A model generated the notes under the pieces. It was given only the letters and a program-made list of their open reading frames with translations. It made no database searches and was not told where the DNA came from. A program made the position numbers and the translations under genes. From the NCBI GenBank assembly GCA_937897215.1, contig CALCBQ010000021.1, positions 1 through 6,273 of the forward strand: a stretch of DNA of 6,273 nucleotides, read 5' to 3'. Of this stretch, positions 4,340 to 6,273 are shown in pieces; position 1 is the stretch's first letter, and every line of letters begins with the position of its first letter. The DNA comes from an uncultured Clostridia bacterium (GTDB lineage Bacteria > Bacillota > Clostridia > Oscillospirales > Acutalibacteraceae).

Positions 4340-5815
4340 ATGACAACACAGGAATATTTAAACTTAATTGACGAAGTAAACGAAAAAGGAAAATATAAGG
4401 CAAATTGGGAGTCCCTTACTCATCACAAAGTGCCCTCTTGGTATATGCACGACAAATTAGGTGTGTTTATTCATTGGGGTATTTATTCGGTGCCTGCATT
4501 CGGTAGTGAATGGTATTCAAGAAGTATGTATGATAAGAAAGTACGTGAATTTGAACACCACAGAAAAACTTATGGTGAGCATAAAGATTTTGGCTATAAA
4601 GATTTTATTCCAATGTTCAAGGCAGAAAAATTTGATGCTTCGAAGTGGGTTTCTCTTTTCAAAAAAGCAGGCGTAAAATATGTTATGCCTGTTGCTGAAC
4701 ATCACGACGGCTTTGCTATGTATGATACAGAATTTAATCGTTGGAATTCAAAAGAAATGGGACCTTGCCGAGATGTTGTAGGCGAGTTAAAAGCAGAGTG
4801 TGAAAAGCAAGGACTTACACTTTGCGCATCAACTCATCGTGCCGAGCATTATTTCTTTATGAATCTTGGCAGAACTTTTGATAGCGATGTAAATGATGAC
4901 AACTATCGCGATTTTTACGGTCCTGCAGTTTTTTGTGAAGAATGGAATTCTCATAATCTTGGAAAAACAACAGAAGATACACATACCCTCGGTGCAAGTG
5001 TAGAATGGCTTGAAGATTGGCTTGTGCGCACTTGCGAATTGATTGACAAATATCAACCATCTGTGCTTTATTTTGACTGGTGGATTCACAATCACTCATT
5101 TAAGCCATACCTTAAAAAACTCTGTGCATATTATTACAATCGTGCAGAAGAATGGGGCAAAGAGGTAACAATCAATTATAAGCATGAGGCATTCCCACCA
5201 ACTGTTGCAACCTTTGATGTTGAGCGTGGAGCACTTACAGGTATTTCTCCACTTTATTGGCAAACAGATACTGCAATTGGCAAATGCTCCTGGGGTTACA
5301 GAAAAGACAACGAATACAAGAGTGCAAGACAAGTTATTTGTGATTTAGTTGACATTGTTTCAAAAAATGGTAACTTGCTTATAAACATTGGTCCTAAACC
5401 GGACGGCACAATTACTGACGAAGAAACCCAAGTTCTTCTTACAATGGGCGAATGGCTTGAAATCAACGGCGAAGGTATTTACGGTACAACTTTCTGGAAA
5501 CAATTTGGCGAAGGTAAAGTAAATGCCAAAGACGGATTCTTTAAAGATGGCGACGAAAAGAATTTTACAAACAAAGATTTTCGTTTTACATATAAAAATG
5601 GTTATCTTTATGTATTCCAGATGCGACCATCAAAAACTGTGAAAATTAAAACTCTTAAACTTCATAATCCACACGATTATTTGATTGAAAGCGTTGAACT
5701 TTTGGGTAGCGACGAAAAAATCAACTTCACAAGAGATGACAAGGCGCTTACAATTAAACTTAAAGGTGAAATTGAAAATGATTTACCAATTTGCTTCAAA
5801 ATTGCAATTGGTTAA
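4340..5815 (+). CDS. Cytoplasmic alpha-L-fucosidase, glycoside hydrolase family 29
   Basis: The protein has 491 residues from the start chosen here (497 if the ATG at 4322 were used). The N-terminal (beta/alpha)8 barrel carries family signatures: LGVFIHWGIYSVPAF starting near residue 40, EHHDGF (120-125), and YFDWW with the presumed nucleophile Asp246. FDVERG (292-297) is near where the acid/base glutamate may lie, then SWGY (317-320) and NLLINIGPKPDG (345-356). A beta-sandwich domain (about 384-491) follows. The enzyme releases alpha-linked L-fucose with retention of configuration. There is no signal peptide or membrane segment, so it acts on imported oligosaccharides. The downstream alpha-galactosidase starts 18 nt after the stop, indicating one transcript. 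Family membership is clear; linkage preference (alpha-1,2, 1,3, 1,4 or 1,6) cannot be read from sequence. Confidence 0.93.
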   Translation: MTTQEYLNLIDEVNEKGKYKANWESLTHHKVPSWYMHDKLGVFIHWGIYSVPAFGSEWYSRSMYDKKVREFEHHRKTYGEHKDFGYKDFIPMFKAEKFDASKWVSLFKKAGVKYVMPVAEHHDGFAMYDTEFNRWNSKEMGPCRDVVGELKAECEKQGLTLCASTHRAEHYFFMNLGRTFDSDVNDDNYRDFYGPAVFCEEWNSHNLGKTTEDTHTLGASVEWLEDWLVRTCELIDKYQPSVLYFDWWIHNHSFKPYLKKLCAYYYNRAEEWGKEVTINYKHEAFPPTVATFDVERGALTGISPLYWQTDTAIGKCSWGYRKDNEYKSARQVICDLVDIVSKNGNLLINIGPKPDGTITDEETQVLLTMGEWLEINGEGIYGTTFWKQFGEGKVNAKDGFFKDGDEKNFTNKDFRFTYKNGYLYVFQMRPSKTVKIKTLKLHNPHDYLIESVELLGSDEKINFTRDDKALTIKLKGEIENDLPICFKIAIG

Positions 5816-5833
5816 AATAGGGGGAATTTTATT

Positions 5834-6273
5834 ATGAAAATTACATTTATGGGTGCAGGTAGTACTGTTTTTGCAAGAAATGTTATAGGCGACTGTATGT
5901 GTACAGAAGCACTTCGCGATAGCACGTTTGCGCTTTATGATATTGACGCAGAAAGATTAGAAGAAAGCCGTACAATTCTCGAGGCAATGAGAAATGCTAA
6001 AGGTGGTTACGGAAGAATTGAATGTTATGTTGGTGTAGAGAATAGAAAAGACGCACTTCGTGGGGCAAACTTTGTTGTTAATGCAATTCAAGTAGGCCTT
6101 TATGACCCATGCACAATTATCGACTTTGAAGTTCCAAAGAAATACGGTTTAAGACAGACAATCGGCGATACCCTCGGCATTGGCGGAATTATGCGTACAC
6201 TTCGCACAATTCCTGTTATGAAAGATTTTGCAAATGATATGGAAGAAGTTTGTCCCGATGCACTTTTCTTAAA
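5834..6273 (+). CDS. melA: Alpha-galactosidase MelA-type, glycoside hydrolase family 4 (3' end outside window)
   Basis: The open frame starts at an ATG 9 nt after AGGGGG (5819-5824) and runs off the window after 146 codons, about a third of the usual 430-470. The N-terminal NAD-binding Rossmann motif FMGAGSTVFARN (5-16) and the acidic residue after strand two (YDIDAERLEES, 35-45) are clear. The segment NAIQVGLYDPCTIIDFEV (83-100) and GDTLGIGGIMRTLRTIP (111-127) closely follow E. coli MelA as I recall it. GH4 enzymes use NAD+ and a divalent metal for a redox-assisted cleavage in the cytoplasm. The metal-binding Cys/His lie beyond the window. Other GH4 members (alpha-glucosidase, alpha-glucuronidase) remain possible, but the MelA-like sequence favours alpha-galactosidase. 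It is co-transcribed with the fucosidase. Confidence 0.88.
   Translation, partial: MKITFMGAGSTVFARNVIGDCMCTEALRDSTFALYDIDAERLEESRTILEAMRNAKGGYGRIECYVGVENRKDALRGANFVVNAIQVGLYDPCTIIDFEVPKKYGLRQTIGDTLGIGGIMRTLRTIPVMKDFANDMEEVCPDALFL

Noticed and set aside
4829..5332. Minus-strand reading frames opposite the fucosidase gene
   Set aside because: They are cysteine-rich shadows of a strongly conserved GH29 gene, without start signals or recognisable domains.

Overview
The window looks like chromosomal DNA from a low-GC, gut-type Clostridia (Oscillospiraceae/Ruminococcaceae-like). The evidence is AT-rich intergenic DNA, strong GGAGG/GGGG ribosome binding sites, sigma-A-type promoters, the kind of coding sequences present (MelA-like GH4, GH29 fucosidase, TetR) and a GC-rich palindromic intergenic element of a type I associate with gut Clostridia. 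This taxonomic call is inference from style, not a match to a named genome.

Left part (1-2132), translation and tRNA biology. A truncated tRNA-Arg(CCG) and ychF (ribosome-associated ATPase) lie on the minus strand. tcdA (tRNA t6A dehydratase) points the other way. The ychF/tcdA divergent region holds a perfect 14-bp inverted repeat (1270-1309) that encodes a sigma-A promoter on each strand, both with 17-nt spacers and TATAAT -10 boxes. Between the plus-strand promoter and tcdA lies a GC-rich multi-hairpin element (about 1321-1447), which also supplies the tcdA ribosome binding site. Between ychF and the tRNA is a second repeat, AT-rich and built of heptads. A perfect 15-bp inverted repeat runs across the ychF stop codon.

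Middle part (2133-4284), two independent units of uncertain role. The first is a monocistronic gene with its own promoter and terminator, encoding a flavin-reductase-like split barrel joined to a PCP_red-like helical tail. The second is a two-gene operon encoding a 118-residue two-helix membrane protein and a TetR-family regulator, closed by a strong terminator.

Right part (4285-6273), intracellular glycan breakdown. A GH29 alpha-L-fucosidase without a signal peptide is followed after 18 nt by a GH4 MelA-type alpha-galactosidase that runs off the window end. Together they suggest cytoplasmic processing of imported oligosaccharides carrying alpha-fucose and alpha-galactose; no transporter is visible here.

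I see no clear defence system, CRISPR array or complete transposon. The most unusual signals are the palindromic divergent promoter, the element forming the tcdA leader with two competing folds, and the poorly characterised membrane-protein/TetR pair.
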